DNA of 64,000 nt. Origin: Zoroaster sp. YZ-2022. Its lineage: Eukaryota; Echinodermata; Asteroidea; Forcipulatida; Zoroasteridae. The notes below the pieces were generated by a model. That model worked only from the letters and a program-made list of their open reading frames with translations, was not told the origin of the DNA and made no database searches. Below, one piece after another: positions 22,906 through 33,871 of this stretch (positions are counted from its first letter, which is position 1; every line of letters starts with the position of its first letter). The DNA lies in assembly GCA_029582265.1 (NCBI GenBank), contig CM055823.1, positions 7,050,359 through 7,114,358 of the forward strand, written 5' to 3'. A program made the position numbers and the translations under genes.

Positions 22906-23213
22906 ATGTCAAAACATTCTTGGGGTGACAGATCTTTTGAAGTTGTGGCTCCACGCCTTTGGAATGATTTACCTCTGTACATTCGTGAATCTCAATCTGT
23001 TGACTCCTTCAAGAAAAACTTAAAAACTCATGTGTATTGTCCTATAAGGACTACTAACATTCATTTATGCATTTTTTTTCTTTTGTTTAGTATTATATTT
23101 CATTTGCTATTGTATTGTTATGCTATTGTATGATTATCTTGTTTACTGTAAAGCGCCTTGAGCACTTCTTGGTGGATATGTGCGCATTATAAATCTTCTG
23201 TATTATTATTATT
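22906..23213 (+). mobile_element. 3' end of a non-LTR retrotransposon (CR1/L2-like)
   Basis: The reading frame GDRSFEVVAPRLWNDLPLYI..SVDSFKKNLKTHV matches the C-terminal end of LINE reverse transcriptases of the CR1/L2/jockey type (GDRAF..AAP.LWN.LP..IR...S...FK..LKTHLF). The 3' UTR ends AAGCGCCTTGAGCACTTCTT GGTGGATATGTGCGCATTAT AAATC and (ATT)n. That tail matches the SINE tail. The copy is severely 5'-truncated and lies in an aminopeptidase intron. Confidence 0.88.
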
Positions 23214-23293
23214 ATGTCCCCACCCCTCCCTCACCTTCTATGTAGCGATCAACGCTCATGTAATTCTCAGTTGTTCTCCATTGCTTTTGGCAG

Positions 23294-23375
23294 ATTTGGT
23301 GTGAGTAACCGGTACCTTGGGCAGATGGTCCCTGGTTTCACAGACGACTGGAACACAGAGCAGAAATTGCAGGAG
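23294..23375 (+). CDS. M1 aminopeptidase, C-terminal exon c
   Basis: Acceptor TTTGGCAG, donor GTACGT. It encodes FGVSNRYLGQMVPGFTDDWN and TEQKLQE, joining the previous exon through a split Arg codon (AG|A). This corresponds to the ..R.FSLGRLI......F.T...L.E.. stretch near the end of M1 proteins. Confidence 0.88.
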
Positions 23376-23584
23376 GTACGTGAGACTGATAATATTAACA
23401 AAATTCTTCATAAGAATTCTTCATAAACACATGGTTTTTGGGGTACTTTTACCAGAAATTTGTTTTTTAATCCAAATATTGCTTTTTTTTATTAAGAAAA
23501 GGAAAACAAATATTCTAATAAAATAATCAAGAGGATCTTGGTTTTAAAGTTTAAAAAAATATTTGTGTACTTAATTACGGTTAA

Positions 23585-23798
23585 AGAAACAGTATTGTCT
23601 CGATCAGAGCAGATTTTCAACAGGGCATGGAATCGATGTTCTTAGTTTAAGATTTTACACAGTGACTGAAAATTACCAGCTCATTTATGCTGCAGCAATG
23701 GTATGACCTTATCATTAGGGTATTTCTTTTCAGTCACTGAGTTAATCTAAACCAGCATTCAGATTCCATGCCCTGTTGATTGTGACGATACAGTCCCT
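23585..23798. mobile_element. TTAA-type foldback MITE, copy 2
   Basis: Left TTAA at 23581-23584; the right-hand target copy has decayed. It has the same architecture as 21005-21212 and 31176-31385: TTTTCAACAGGGCATGGAAT mirrored by ATTCCATGCCCTGTTGATTG. It lies in the last aminopeptidase intron. Confidence 0.75.
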
Positions 23799-24038
23799 AG
23801 AAAACAAGCTTTGAAAATAATTTTTCTTGTCAAAATCCTGGCATTGGTGAGAAATATTTTCTTTTCACAAGTAATAATCCTAAAGCAGGGCCACTGCAGA
23901 GGCCATGGGACTTGATTAACACAAAACCCAAACAGTTCATCCAATCCTGTCACTGGATGTCTCATCCGTGTGAAGATCGCAGATAATTGTCCCAATGGAA
24001 AATGATTGGAAAACCCTAATGTATGATTTTCTCATCAG

Positions 24039-24183
24039 ATTGAGTCCTTTCTGGGCGGAGTATCCTGACGCAGGGGCTGGTGCCAGGGGAAGACTGCAGG
24101 CGGTTGAACGCATAAAGACAAACATCAACTGGCTTGCTAAGAATGAGGACACCATTGCCATGTGGCTGGATACCAACATGTAG
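24039..24183 (+). CDS. M1 aminopeptidase, terminal exon d
   Basis: Acceptor CTCATCAG. The exon starts IESFL in phase 0, then shifts by one base at about 24051-24056 and continues AEYPDAGAGARGRLQAVERI, KTNINWLAKNEDTIAMWLD and TNM, stop TAG at 24181-24183. M1 proteins end with a very similar ..FF.......GA.R...QALE....NI.WL..N...I..WL. motif. The frame change GGG/GG suggests a homopolymer indel. A 3' UTR cannot be defined. Confidence 0.9.
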
Positions 24184-24259
24184 TCCCCAATGGTTGCGTT
24201 GACATAAACCCTCAACTAAGGTCTCACTTTGACGTCTGATTCTTGTTGGTAAAACTTAT

Positions 24260-24833
24260 ATTCATGATGAGGCTCATCAGCCTTAGTAAAGAGGAACATT
24301 CTTGATGAGGTTCATTTGCCTTAATATAAATAATATTTAAGATGAGGTTCATCAGCCTTGGTATAATTAATGTTCATAATGAGGCTCAATCATTAACTTT
24401 AGTATAATGAATATTCATGATGAGGTTCATCAGTCTCGGTATAATTAATATTCATGATGAGGTTCATCAGCCTTGGTATAATTAATGTTCATAATGAGGC
24501 TCAATCATTAACTTTAGTATAATGAATATTCATGATGAGGTTCATCAGTCTCGGTATAATTAATATTCATGATGAGGTTCATCAGCCCTGGTATAATTAA
24601 TGTTCATAATGAGGCTCAATCATCAACTTTAGTATAATGAATATTCATGATGAGGTTCATCAGTCTCTGTATAATTAATATTCATGATGAGGCTTATCAG
24701 CCTTAGTATCATGAATAAGATAATGTTAATCAGCCGTGGTATAATTAACGTTCATGAGGCTCAATCATCAACCTTAGTATAATGAATATTCATGATGAGG
24801 TTCATCAGTCCTGGTATAATGAATATTCATGAT
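24260..24833. repeat. Tandem repeat downstream of the aminopeptidase
   Basis: Alternating units of about 33-40 bp, in blocks of about 115 bp: ATGATGAGGTTCATCAGCCT, TGGTATAATTAATGTTCATA and ATGAGGCTCAATCATTAACT. The array is interrupted by the solo LTR and resumes at 25915. Confidence 0.92.
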
Positions 24834-25914
24834 TGTCACCTCGTTCCTTTTAACTTAGGGACAATACGTATGATATCACGAGACAGACCAAAATAACTCA
24901 CTAAGACACAAATGAACATTACATTCAAGAGTATTATTATTCAAAATTATAAAAAAATAAAAGATTTACAATATTTACAATTAATCAAATGAATGAATGG
25001 TGAGGTCGCTTTCTCAATGAATTAACTTAAACTTATAAACTCAATTTTAAACTCAAACTTCTGCTTAGTACATTGATTTAAAGCGTGAGGAGCTATTAAT
25101 TTGATGAAAATGAAATTAAATCAGCAATTAATACAACAATTATGATATAGCAAGTTTGATAAAAAATGTAATCAAACTTATGAAATGGCCCTAACAAACT
25201 CAACCACATGGATTAATAACTTCTTCAATCTAAATCAATTTTAGTCAGTCAACTCAAAGGAAATCAACTCTAAAATGAAAACATATCATCAACTGAACGT
25301 TACATGCTGAACTTGAAACAAAATAGATGAAATGAAATTTCTCAAATTTTCCACAACCTTCTTCCACAACCTTCCCCACGACAAGAGCGGCGGGCGGATG
25401 ATCGACGTGATCTGGACGACTCTGTCGCCTTGTCTTGGCCCTACTGGTCCCCTGCCGTCACATCGAGACTCGGCCTCACGGGTCAAGGATTCTTGTCTTT
25501 AATGGGGTTGTGTTCCGGGGTAACTGGTCATCTAAAATTAAAGAATTTCCTAAACTCAACCAACATTTGTTTCAACATAATATTCCAGCCACTAATCCCA
25601 GCATGGTGATTAATTAATGCACAAATCATTCGACACTATAATAACGGCAATAGCCTAATCAAATATTTTAAAGTGAAAACTCCAGGTTTCAATTACATTA
25701 TTAGGTTGTATCTTGCTACTAGGTGCTTTTTGACAACAAAGGAAATAAAGGTGTACATTAGGTGTACCAAAGATCAGACCACACTTTCTAAAGACATCTT
25801 CAAGGTTATTGTGAAAGTGCAAGTTGGCATGATCCATTTATGGGGGTGAGAAACAAGAAATTAACTATGTACACAAAGAAAACTTCAACAATTAAAAAAT
25901 GGAATGCTCTGACA
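24834..25914. mobile_element. Solo LTR, 1081 bp, 5-bp target duplication
   Basis: It starts TGTCACCTCGTTCC and ends ATGCTCTGACA, the TG...CA ends of an LTR, with short TGTCA/TGACA inverted termini. Exact ATGAT repeats flank it (24829-24833 and 25915-25919); removing one restores the surrounding tandem repeat. No gag/pol/env reading frame is present, so it is probably a solo LTR left by recombination. The lineage (Gypsy, BEL or other) cannot be told from this sequence. Orientation is not determined. Confidence 0.82.
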
Positions 25915-26075
25915 ATGATGAGGCTTATCAGCCTTAGCATAATGAATATTCATGATGAGGCACATTAGCCTTAATATAAATACTATTGATGAGGCTCATC
26001 ATCAAGCCCTAGTATAATTAATATTCAAGATGATGTTCATCAGCCCTGGTTTAATGAATATTCATGATGTGAAGC
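25915..26075. repeat. Continuation of the tandem repeat array
   Basis: More units of the array at 24260-24833 (ATGATGAGGCTTATCAGCCT, CCCTAGTATAATTAATATTC), decaying towards 26075. From 26076 to 26540 I see nothing recognisable. Confidence 0.85.
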
Positions 26076-26540
26076 TAATCATCCTCATTGCAATCAACAT
26101 CCATTTAATCCTGTAACAGTATATGAAATCATTAAGTAATCTGGCTGTTTTTGTTCAGTGAAACGGTGGAGGTATATATGGACAAAGTTTATGATAATTA
26201 ATTCAATACTTTCTTCGTCGTCTTTTCTTTTCTTATTTCGGGTAGGAGACTGGATCCACAATTCAGTTTTTTCTAGTGTAAAATGTACTACATAATTATC
26301 ATGTTATTTGTGAGATGTACAATTTTAGTCAACTTTTGTCTATTAATTTTAAATTTTTTTCCCATTTTTTATTGTCACTTTCTCATTTTTTCTGTAGCAT
26401 TGTATTCAAACTATCTTGTATAAAAGGGTTGTTAGTAACTGGTGAACAAACTAATGATACATTTGTACAGAGCCTCTTGTATTCCTGTAAAACTATTTCG
26501 ATCTTGGACAAATTTTGACAAGTTTGGGTTCAAATCAGGT

Positions 26541-26701
26541 CAGACTGTGAACCTGCCCTTTTTATTTTGTTGAATTTCATTGGTTGGTGATGTGGTGCAT
26601 ATGCACTGTAAACTTATCACTAGTGCGTAGCTTGTATGTCTGTATGTACCATGTATGACAGTGAATTAGCTGCACGTGGTACCAACCATTTGACTAAATT
26701 A
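26541..26701 (+). repeat. Dispersed duplication, copy 1
   Basis: GAATTTCATTGGTTGGTGATGTGGTGCATATG..CTGTAAAC and CTTGTATGTCTGTATGT recur at 27596-27783 plus 28068-28100 with high identity. Copy 2 has been opened by the element at 27784-28067. Confidence 0.85.
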
Positions 26702-26705
26702 TTAA

Positions 26706-26963
26706 CCCTAACCACCCCAAATCCTACAAAATCCTCCATGGGGCACTTTTTGGGTAAAATTCAGCACTGTTGTTGAAACTGGTACTTTCACCGCTTCAAA
26801 TGGGGCAAAAATTACCTGGCAAGAAGTACAGGCCATAAGTGCTGATTGCTGAATATGAAAGATCAATGAAATGCATGGTGCATTTTGAAGATAAAGAGCA
26901 CTGATGGATTTTGGAGGATTCAGGAAGGTTCCTAGCCAGAATACATAGGGGTTAGGGTTGGGG
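26706..26963. mobile_element. TTAA-flanked MITE with telomere-like ends, copy 2
   Basis: TTAA at 26702-26705 and 26964-26967. The left end is CCCTAACCACCCCAAATCCT and the right end GGTTAGGGTTGGGG. Inside, AAATCCTACAAAATCC is mirrored by GGATTTTGGAGGATTCAGG. It is the uninterrupted relative of 4532-5202. Confidence 0.8.
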
Positions 26964-27186
26964 TTAATAATCAATGTAAGCGAGAGATATAAATCAATAT
27001 TTTCAGTTTTACAGCTCAGTTTAATATGGACAAAAGTACAATACTTTGAAACTCCAGTTATAATTTGTGATATAAACTTTACTACATAAACTATATAAAC
27101 TATTTATCACCCGACGCAAGAATTTCATCAATCTATAATTATCACAAAACCTGCTGCTAATATAGGATTCTAGCCGGCCAATCATC

Positions 27187-27266
27187 ATCAGGCAAGCTCG
27201 GTGGTCGAGAGGTTAAGACATCTGCACCACTAAGCAGGAGGTAGAGGGTTCGAATCCTGCCCGAGA
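27187..27266 (+). other. tRNA-like sequence, probably a SINE head
   Basis: It has an A-box-like GGTCGAGAGGTTAAG, an arm-like CTGCACCACTAAGCAG and a B box GGTTCGAATCC. The acceptor arm pairs only over CTCGG/CCGAG, the anticodon loop is 8 nt and lacks the T before the anticodon. I therefore do not call a functional tRNA. The rest of 26968-27595 shows no gene. Confidence 0.5.
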
Positions 27267-27783
27267 GTTTTTCACAGACACTCGGAAAAGTACTGAGTAG
27301 GCCTATATATCGTCGGTGAAGGGCAAAATTAAATCAATTGATCTAAACTTGTTTATTCTTTTAATGAGTACTTAATTTTAATAATTCCAATGTATTTATT
27401 TTTTTAAAGAAAAACCTTGTTTCACTTCCAAATTGTTGATAATTTAACATTTTGAATAATCTATATAATGTCGGATTAGTTAGATTCAGATATGTATTTT
27501 TATAATTCAATTTGTAAATATATTTTGGACAATCTATAATGTCAGTAAAGACTGTGGTGACACCATGTGAAATTCTCAATTGTTGAGTAGCAAGTCAGAC
27601 TGGGAACCTGTCCTTTTTATTTTGTTAAAAACGATTTTGTGAGAAAAGATTTTGTACAAATTTCAGGTCACATGCTGAATTTCATTGGTTGGTGATGTGG
27701 TGCATATGCGCTGTAAACTAGTGCTAGTGCATAGCTTGTATGTCTGTATGTGTACCCTTGATAGTGAATTAGCTGCACGTGGT

Positions 27784-28067
27784 CATTGGCGGATCCGGGG
27801 GGAGGGGGGCTAAGGGTGCTGTAGCCCCCCTAAAATTGTAAAAAAAATAATTAAAAATTAAAAATTAAAAAAAAGGGAGAGCAAAAGAGAGAGAGCAAAA
27901 AAGAGAGAGAGAGAGGGAGGGGAGGGGAGAACGCACTCCCATTCCCACAGTGTGCTTTGTTTTTCACTCCCTTTGATTATTTCATTGTAATTTTTTTAGT
28001 ACTGAAAAATAATTGTTTTTGATTCTCAGCCCCCCCCCCCCTAAAAAATGTTCTGGATCCGCCCATG
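27784..28067. mobile_element. 284-bp MITE, GTGGT target duplication
   Basis: The terminal inverted repeat is CATTGGCGGATCC on the left, mirrored by GGATCCGCCCATG on the right. Exact 5-bp GTGGT repeats flank it (27779-27783 and 28068-28072). Compared with 26541-26701 the empty site is evident. The interior is rich in G/C homopolymers and AG repeats. The superfamily is not determined. Confidence 0.85.
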
Positions 28068-28329
28068 GTGGTACCAACCGTTTGACTAGTCCTGGCTGGT
28101 ATCGGGTGTCTTTTGTAAGCCCTCACTATGTGAAGTCTGGTTTCAAGCTATAAGATCAGACATGTTCACATGTATTTTTTTTCAGCTAGCAGTCCAAGAG
28201 ACGTAACCGTTTGAATCCATGATAAACACCTGTGCACCTTGCCAAATTTTCCATGTTTCTGCCATTTGATATAACATGGAGCACTAAAGTATTGTATGCC
28301 CATTATATGTGCATTGGAGTTTAAACCAT

Positions 28330-28860
28330 CTAGTAGCGTAGCCAGCGGGGGGGGGGGGAGGGGCAGACTGCCCCACCCGGAAAAAAATAGAGAAGTAAAT
28401 CGGGACGGTAAAATAAAGAAAAGAGAAAAGGAAAGGAAGAGAGAAAAGGAGGGAGAAAATTGAGGAGGGACTCGAGGAGAAAAAACGAAAGAGGTAAAGA
28501 AAGAAATTAGAAGAGTAGGGATTATTGACGAAATGAGGGAGGACGGAGGAGGGAGGGAGGGGAGGAGAGAAGGAAATGTGGGCCTTGGTAATGGAAGAAA
28601 GGATGGATAGGACCGTTGGGACGAGTACCAAGGCAGCCTAACTTAAGGCAGGCAAGGTTAGGGCGGGTGGAAACGGCGGTAGGGCAGGGGTAAGGGACCG
28701 GAAAGGGCGGGAAGGACGGACCTGGGACGAAGGATGCAGAGGCAGGCAGATTTAGGGAGGGAGGAAAGGATGATTTAGGGAATGGTAAAGGGAGTGAATA
28801 ATTGATAAAGGGAGAGGAAGGGAAGTTAGATCTGAAGTTTTTATACCCGGTTTTTGTCCC
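28330..28860. other. Purine-rich low-complexity sequence
   Basis: Long GGGAGG/GAAAGG runs on the plus strand, beginning near GTAGCGTAGCCAGCGGGGGG, a hAT-MITE-like terminus as at 33645. The Pro/Ser-rich open frames on the minus strand are a by-product of this composition. Confidence 0.7.
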
Positions 28861-28877
28861 GGAAATCACTTTATCAA

Positions 28878-29105
28878 ATACTGTAAATCAAGTTAATTTC
28901 GCTAGCAATTTAATTTCGCTAGGAGGCCCAATTCGCTAAATTAAATTTCTGCCAAATATAATATTTTTTATGGTTTTATATAGCAAGAGGATGTAAATTA
29001 GTGAAATTAAATTGCCTCCAAAAAGTGAAGAAATGCCAATTCGCTAAATTAAGTTGCCGTGAAATTAAATTGTTTTGTCTGTTGACACTGTTGAATATAC
29101 AGTAT
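28878..29105. mobile_element. Probable small foldback MITE
   Basis: Ends ATACTGTA and TACAGTAT are inverted copies. The interior has repeated AATTTCGCTAG and AATTCGCTAAATTAA words in opposite orientations. No clear target duplication beyond AT-rich flanks. Confidence 0.45.
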
Positions 29106-29129
29106 AGCATTGCATTACCTCACAACTTC

Positions 29130-29443
29130 CAGGAAGAACGTACATGTACTTCAAACTGGAATTTGCCGATGCTAATCTGAATTCTCTTGAAGAAATGTTG
29201 CAGAAGATCAAGGAATGGGACATTAATACAGCATATCCGACATTATGTACTCTGTATAGAATTTTTGGTACAATCGCAATTTCCTCTGCTTCAAGTGAGC
29301 GGTCGTTCAGTCGATTGAAGCTGACGAAGTCGTATTTAAGATCCACTATGTCGGAGCAGAGGCTGTCATCACTGGCACTTCTCAGCATAGAACGCGACTT
29401 CGCAGAGCACGTTGATTTTGACGCAGTCATTGAGGACTTTTAG
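29130..29443 (+). pseudogene. hAT transposase C-terminal dimerisation region, fragment
   Basis: The frame from 29144 encodes MYFKLEFADANLNSLEEMLQ, then YPTLCTLYRIFGTIAISSAS, SERSFSRLKLTKSYLRSTMS and EQRLSSLALLSIERDFA, ending at TAG (29441-29443). SSASSERSFSRLK.K.YLRS.M...RLS.LA.L.IE is the signature of the hAT C-terminal domain, close to the ZMYM1-like/TTF-type animal hATs. The catalytic N-terminal two thirds are absent, so this is a relic. Confidence 0.88.
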
Positions 29444-29580
29444 TATGATGTCTGTTCCTCGGCGAATGGCAACTCAAATTTAGTATAATAGTTGCTGATA
29501 AACAGGGGATGTGGTGATTCATTTTTTTGGGGTTTCATTTGAATAGGAACCCAGGATAGAAACGCTCGCCATTGGCAGCA

Positions 29581-30207
29581 ACAGGGCAGGATTAACACCT
29601 CTGAGGGGCTAAAACACAAACTTAAAGGGCCCCACGGGCACGGGTCGTTCGCGTGCGGCCGCGAAGCAACCGTGTGAAGAAACTATGAGCTCGCGCGCGT
29701 GCGCAAAATTTTGAGTTTTTTTTCATTTTCTCTAAATATTCACCAATTTGGTGATTGTCAATATTTAGATACCTTATTTGTCCAACTGACAAATAAGTCC
29801 TCAACTATACAGTCATTGTAGTCTGTCAGACAGACGCACAAAGGCCTACATGCTAAGCTGGCATTCATTAGAAAATGAGTTTCAATCAGTTGACTTGACT
29901 TTCATGAAATAAGTTGATTTAATCAATAAAGGCAAAATAACAAACACAAGGCTACTATTTCAAAGATTTATTAATTTTCATTCACTATTATTCAGTGGTG
30001 GAAAGTAACTAAGTACATGTACTCAACTTTTTTATCTATTAGATAAATAAAATAGTCTAAAAAACATTTTTGGAAAAAAACATTTTTGGAAAAAAAATTT
30101 TTGGAAATTTTTTGTTTTCATGTTTTTTTTTCGACCACCATGGAGGGCCCCTGATGCCCCAGGGCCCTGGCTTTGATAACAGTGCCCATATGGTAGATCC
30201 GGCCCTG
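29581..30207. mobile_element. hAT non-autonomous element, 627 bp, 8-bp target duplication
   Basis: It begins CAGGGCAGGATTAAC and ends TAGATCCGGCCCTG, an imperfect inverted pair with the CAGGGC hAT terminus. Exact GGCAGCAA repeats flank it (29573-29580 and 30208-30215). No transposase is encoded. It lies 137 bp after the hAT relic; a common origin is not shown. Confidence 0.88.
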
Positions 30208-30944
30208 GGCAGCAAAAATATATTTTGACATTACAAGAAAGGCAACAAAATGCACTAATGAGAGATATATAAATTGCTCATAAAATATGGACCTTACAGA
30301 TGGATCTTTCAACTTTTTTGTTAATTAGAGACGAATTTATATAGAAACAAACATTAAAACATTAAAAACTTGAAATTTGAATCAATACAATGAACCAGTA
30401 TGTACTCGGGTTACGTGCAGAACGTATTTACAACTTGTCTTACAACATTTTATTAAAGGTTTTTATACGACATGTACACAAATAACTTTCAGTGTAATGT
30501 GTGTTGTAAACGGTGATTACGAATACGATTAATTATGAATGTTTAAGTTCATCACAGTCATGACAGTGTAGAAATTAATAGCAACAGTTCAGACAGTATA
30601 GATCCAAGGAAAGAACAATAAATCACAGATGATCATGTTTGGTACAATATATCGATTGTTTTGATTCAATATTATTCAGTATTTCGCAATTAAATTTAAA
30701 CCATGAAATCGGGACGATCATCTTAATTTTGCCCCCCCGGACCGACAGGGCTGGCTACGCGCCTGAAACCATCCTTGTCAAAGGTCTGTTATGTTAACAG
30801 TATTACATTAATAAGGAAAGCAATAATTTTATTTAAGAAAATCTTAATTAATAAATTGTTAATACTCATTATAAGCAAGATAATCATATTTTTCAGTTTT
30901 ACAGCTCAGTTTAATATGGACAAAATACAATATTTTAAAACTCT

Positions 30945-31060
30945 TGAGTTGTAACTATTAGTTCCTTTTAGAACTAATTACTACTCAATTGAGAATTTCA
31001 TGATCACATGGTGTCACTGCAAACAGTCTTGACTTACCGGTATGTCAGATAAGTTAGAAT
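30945..31060 (+). repeat. Degenerate Penelope-type tail
   Basis: AGAACTAATTACTACTCAAT TGAGAATTTCATGATCACAT GGTGTCACTGCAAACAGTCT matches the tail at 48186-48405 and 58140-58290. A reverse-oriented remnant (GACTGTGGTGACACCATGTG AAATTCTCAATTG) lies at 27547-27580. Between 30208 and 30944 I see no gene. Confidence 0.75.
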
Positions 31061-31175
31061 CAGAAATGTATCTTTATAATTCACTTTGTTCATTAGAATG
31101 TCAATAAACTTGATTAGTAAATTGATATGATGATAATTATAAATAGATTGGTTTCTTGGTATCAGTAAGGGTTAA

Positions 31176-31385
31176 AAGGACAGTATCGGCATGATCAACA
31201 GGGCATGGAATCAGAGTGCTAGTTTCAGATTAACTCAGTGACTGAAAATAATACCCCACACGATAAGGTCATATTAATGTTGCTGCTGCATAAATGAGCC
31301 AGTAATTTTCTGTGTTCATCTTAAACAAAAACACCAATTCCATGCCCTGTTGAAAGTCTGCTCTGATCGTGACGATATTGCCCCT
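31176..31385. mobile_element. TTAA-flanked foldback MITE, copy 3
   Basis: TTAA at 31172-31175 and 31386-31389. The ends AAGGACAGTATCG and CGATATTGCCCCT are an inverted pair. Inner arms: AACAGGGCATGGAATC and ATTCCATGCCCTGTTG. Same family as 21005 and 23585. Confidence 0.85.
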
Positions 31386-31389
31386 TTAA

Positions 31390-32971
31390 TGGTATTGTAT
31401 ACTATTGGTAAAAGTGAGCCCAAAGAATGGAATTGTAAGTGGGGGGGACCTGGTTTGGAGGTAATTTTACTGACACAAAACCCAGTTCAGAAATACCAAC
31501 AAGCCTGTGAATTTACCAACAAACAAATAGTGACTATTTTGGCAACAAGTGGGGACCATCCCTTCTCCCCCCCCCCCCCCACCACCACCATACTGACACT
31601 GGTTTGTCAGGAGGATGCATGTGACAGAGCACACTGTTTGAAATGTCGAGAACCATTTTCACTACCGGTACCGGTTCTTTTCATAACCCCACTTCTTCCA
31701 AATGAGATTATAAAACATGTTGTTAATTAGTTACTCGTAAACCTAATCTTTCTAATACATAAAGGCCTCCCCCCCCCCCCCCCAAAAAAAATCCTGGCGC
31801 GAACTAGACTTGATTTCAAGTCTGAGATCGCGGTTATTTTTGTTTGCATCAGCCACGCAAAACGCTGTTTACCCCTGCTGGCTATCACAGCCCTAACTCG
31901 CGCTCTCAGGTTAATGTCGGAGGTTAACTACACAAGATGGCGCTATTTAAAGCGATACTGTATTGGCTTCAGGCAGATAAAAACCACAACCACAGACTTG
32001 GAACCAAGTCTAGGCGCGAACTGGCGTGTGGCCAACTTGTTTCTGTCGAAAAAGGTTTTTAGGGCTATTCAGATCAATGAAGGAATTGTGGAAATACGGT
32101 AAAGTATCATGTCTTTAGATTATTTGATTACCGTTTTTCAACGGCGGATCTAGGCCCAAAGTTTAGGGGGGGCCAAATGCTCAGTGGAGGGGCGTATTTG
32201 CGAGCGCAAAACGTTTCTGCCATCAATGTAGCCTTTTTACGCTTACGATGTGCCGCCCCACTAAGACGTGAGTGGCCAGACTCCTTGCTATCATCAGGTT
32301 TCCCCGACATGTTTGAAGTAAGCAATGAAGGGAACCGAGAGGTTTTGCTGTTGGCGAAGCAGTGAAAGTGTACATAAAAGCTCTAAATAATGACAGAAAA
32401 CAAGAGTAACATTGAGTGGCGCATGTATGTACCCAGGATTTTGTGTTGGGAGGGGCTCATTTTTTTCTGTAAAAGTTTCCATTGACACTTTCCTTTCCTA
32501 TAGCTACGTGCACAGGAGCTAGCCGGCTCCACTGGGGTGTGGCGTTGTATGATTATGACAAACTTACGCTGCTAATCGTGTGCAAGTTGTAAAAGTTATT
32601 AATGCAAATTAATGTTTAAATAAAGCCGCCTGAAATAATCCATTGATGACACAGAACTCTGGAATTAACGGCAGTTATTATTGATCAAAATTGATCCTTT
32701 CTACAAAAGGGTAGATTTTCAGAAAAACAATCATGACATGTTTTAAGATATGGCCACTCATCTGGGTTAGGCTGGTGCCCGCATGGAGTCCCCAGAGTGT
32801 TATGGTATGTACATACATTATTGTGTAATCCACACAGTGCTGCAAAAACAGCCCACTGTATTTTACGTTGATACTTACTGCTCATATGACGATGGAAGAC
32901 GAATCTTTCAAGTCACTGCTCCTGCTCGTACTCACAAGATTGAAATGCGTTTTATGCACGCGATGTTCGCG
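31390..32971. other. Intergenic, no gene recognised
   Basis: Holds C homopolymers at 31568-31582 and 31768-31785 and a GGCGGATC-type element end at 32141-32180. A repeated phrase TGGCGCGAACTAGACTTG / CAAGTCTAGGCGCGAACTGG brackets 31793-32026, possibly a small element. The open frames here resemble nothing I know. Confidence 0.4.
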
Positions 32972-33256
32972 CCAAGTCTAAACGTAGGCCTACATTGCGG
33001 ACGTTGCATGGCTCACCTAATATCCAGGAAACCCCACACAACCAGTCGCGTGTGCATAAGCCATGCATACAATCACCGTTGCATGGCTCACCTAATATCC
33101 AGGAAACCCCACACAACCAGTCGCGTGTGCATAAGCCATGCATGCAATCACCAAGTCTAAACGTAGGCCTACATTGCGGACGTTGCATGGCTCACCTAAT
33201 ATCCAGGAAACCCCACACAACCAGTCGCGTGTGCATAAGCCATGCATACAATCACC
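32972..33256 (+). repeat. Three-copy tandem duplication (75-105 bp units)
   Basis: GTTGCATGGCTCACCTAATA TCCAGGAAACCCCACACAAC CAGTCGCGTGTGCATAAGCC occurs three times. Copies 1 and 3 also share the preceding AAGTCTAAACGTAGGCCTAC ATTGCGGAC. Near-identity indicates recent duplication. Confidence 0.93.
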
Positions 33257-33489
33257 GTGTACGCCTCGTCTAATGCAGCTTGGCTTAACTGCACAAACTA
33301 CCATTCCAAATTGTGTGGCAATGTTGGATCGTGAGTAGGATTATGAACACATTCATGTAGCCAATCAGTGTGTTGTAATTTGCATACTTTAACAAAAGCT
33401 GAACGTATAAGCAAGACTTAGCTGCACAAGGAGGGGGCGTAAAGTTGTGGGGTTTTGTTTTGTCTCTCTTTTTCCCCCTTTTTTTCTTC

Positions 33490-33525
<36 letters not shown>

Positions 33526-33644
33526 GGGGGGGGGGCGTACAGCTTCGGTTTTTTTGGGGGGCCATGGCCCCCGTTGCCCCCCCCTGGATCCGCCGTTGCC
33601 GTTTTTATCATTTTGGACAAACAATCCCGTTAAAAATGGTCCTA

Positions 33645-33871
33645 AGCAGCGGCGTAGCCAGGGGGGAGGGGCCCTGGGGGGGGCACGTGTCCCCCCACAA
33701 ATTTCCAGTGCCCCCCCCCCCAGGTGCCCCCCACGAAAAATCCTCATAGTGCCCCAAAAAACAGAAAAGAAAAAGAAAAGGGAAAAAACCCATACCCCTG
33801 GGCCCCCCACTGAAAAGCAATCCCCCTGTGCCCCCCCCCCACCCCCACTGAAAAAGTCCTGGCTACGCTGC
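33645..33871. mobile_element. hAT-type MITE, 227 bp, 8-bp target duplication
   Basis: Ends AGCAGCGGCGTAGCCAGG and CCTGGCTACGCTGC are an inverted pair. Exact TGGTCCTA repeats flank it (33637-33644 and 33872-33879). The inside is C/G homopolymer-rich. Just left of it, 33430-33600 holds another homopolymer-rich element end (CTGGATCCGCC). Confidence 0.87.

Noticed and set aside
27187..27266. Functional tRNA gene
   Set aside because: Acceptor-stem pairing is poor, the anticodon loop is 8 nt and the invariant T before the anticodon is missing.
28284..28869. Two 115-residue Pro/Ser/Phe-rich frames
   Set aside because: They arise from purine-rich low-complexity DNA and show no domain or splice context.
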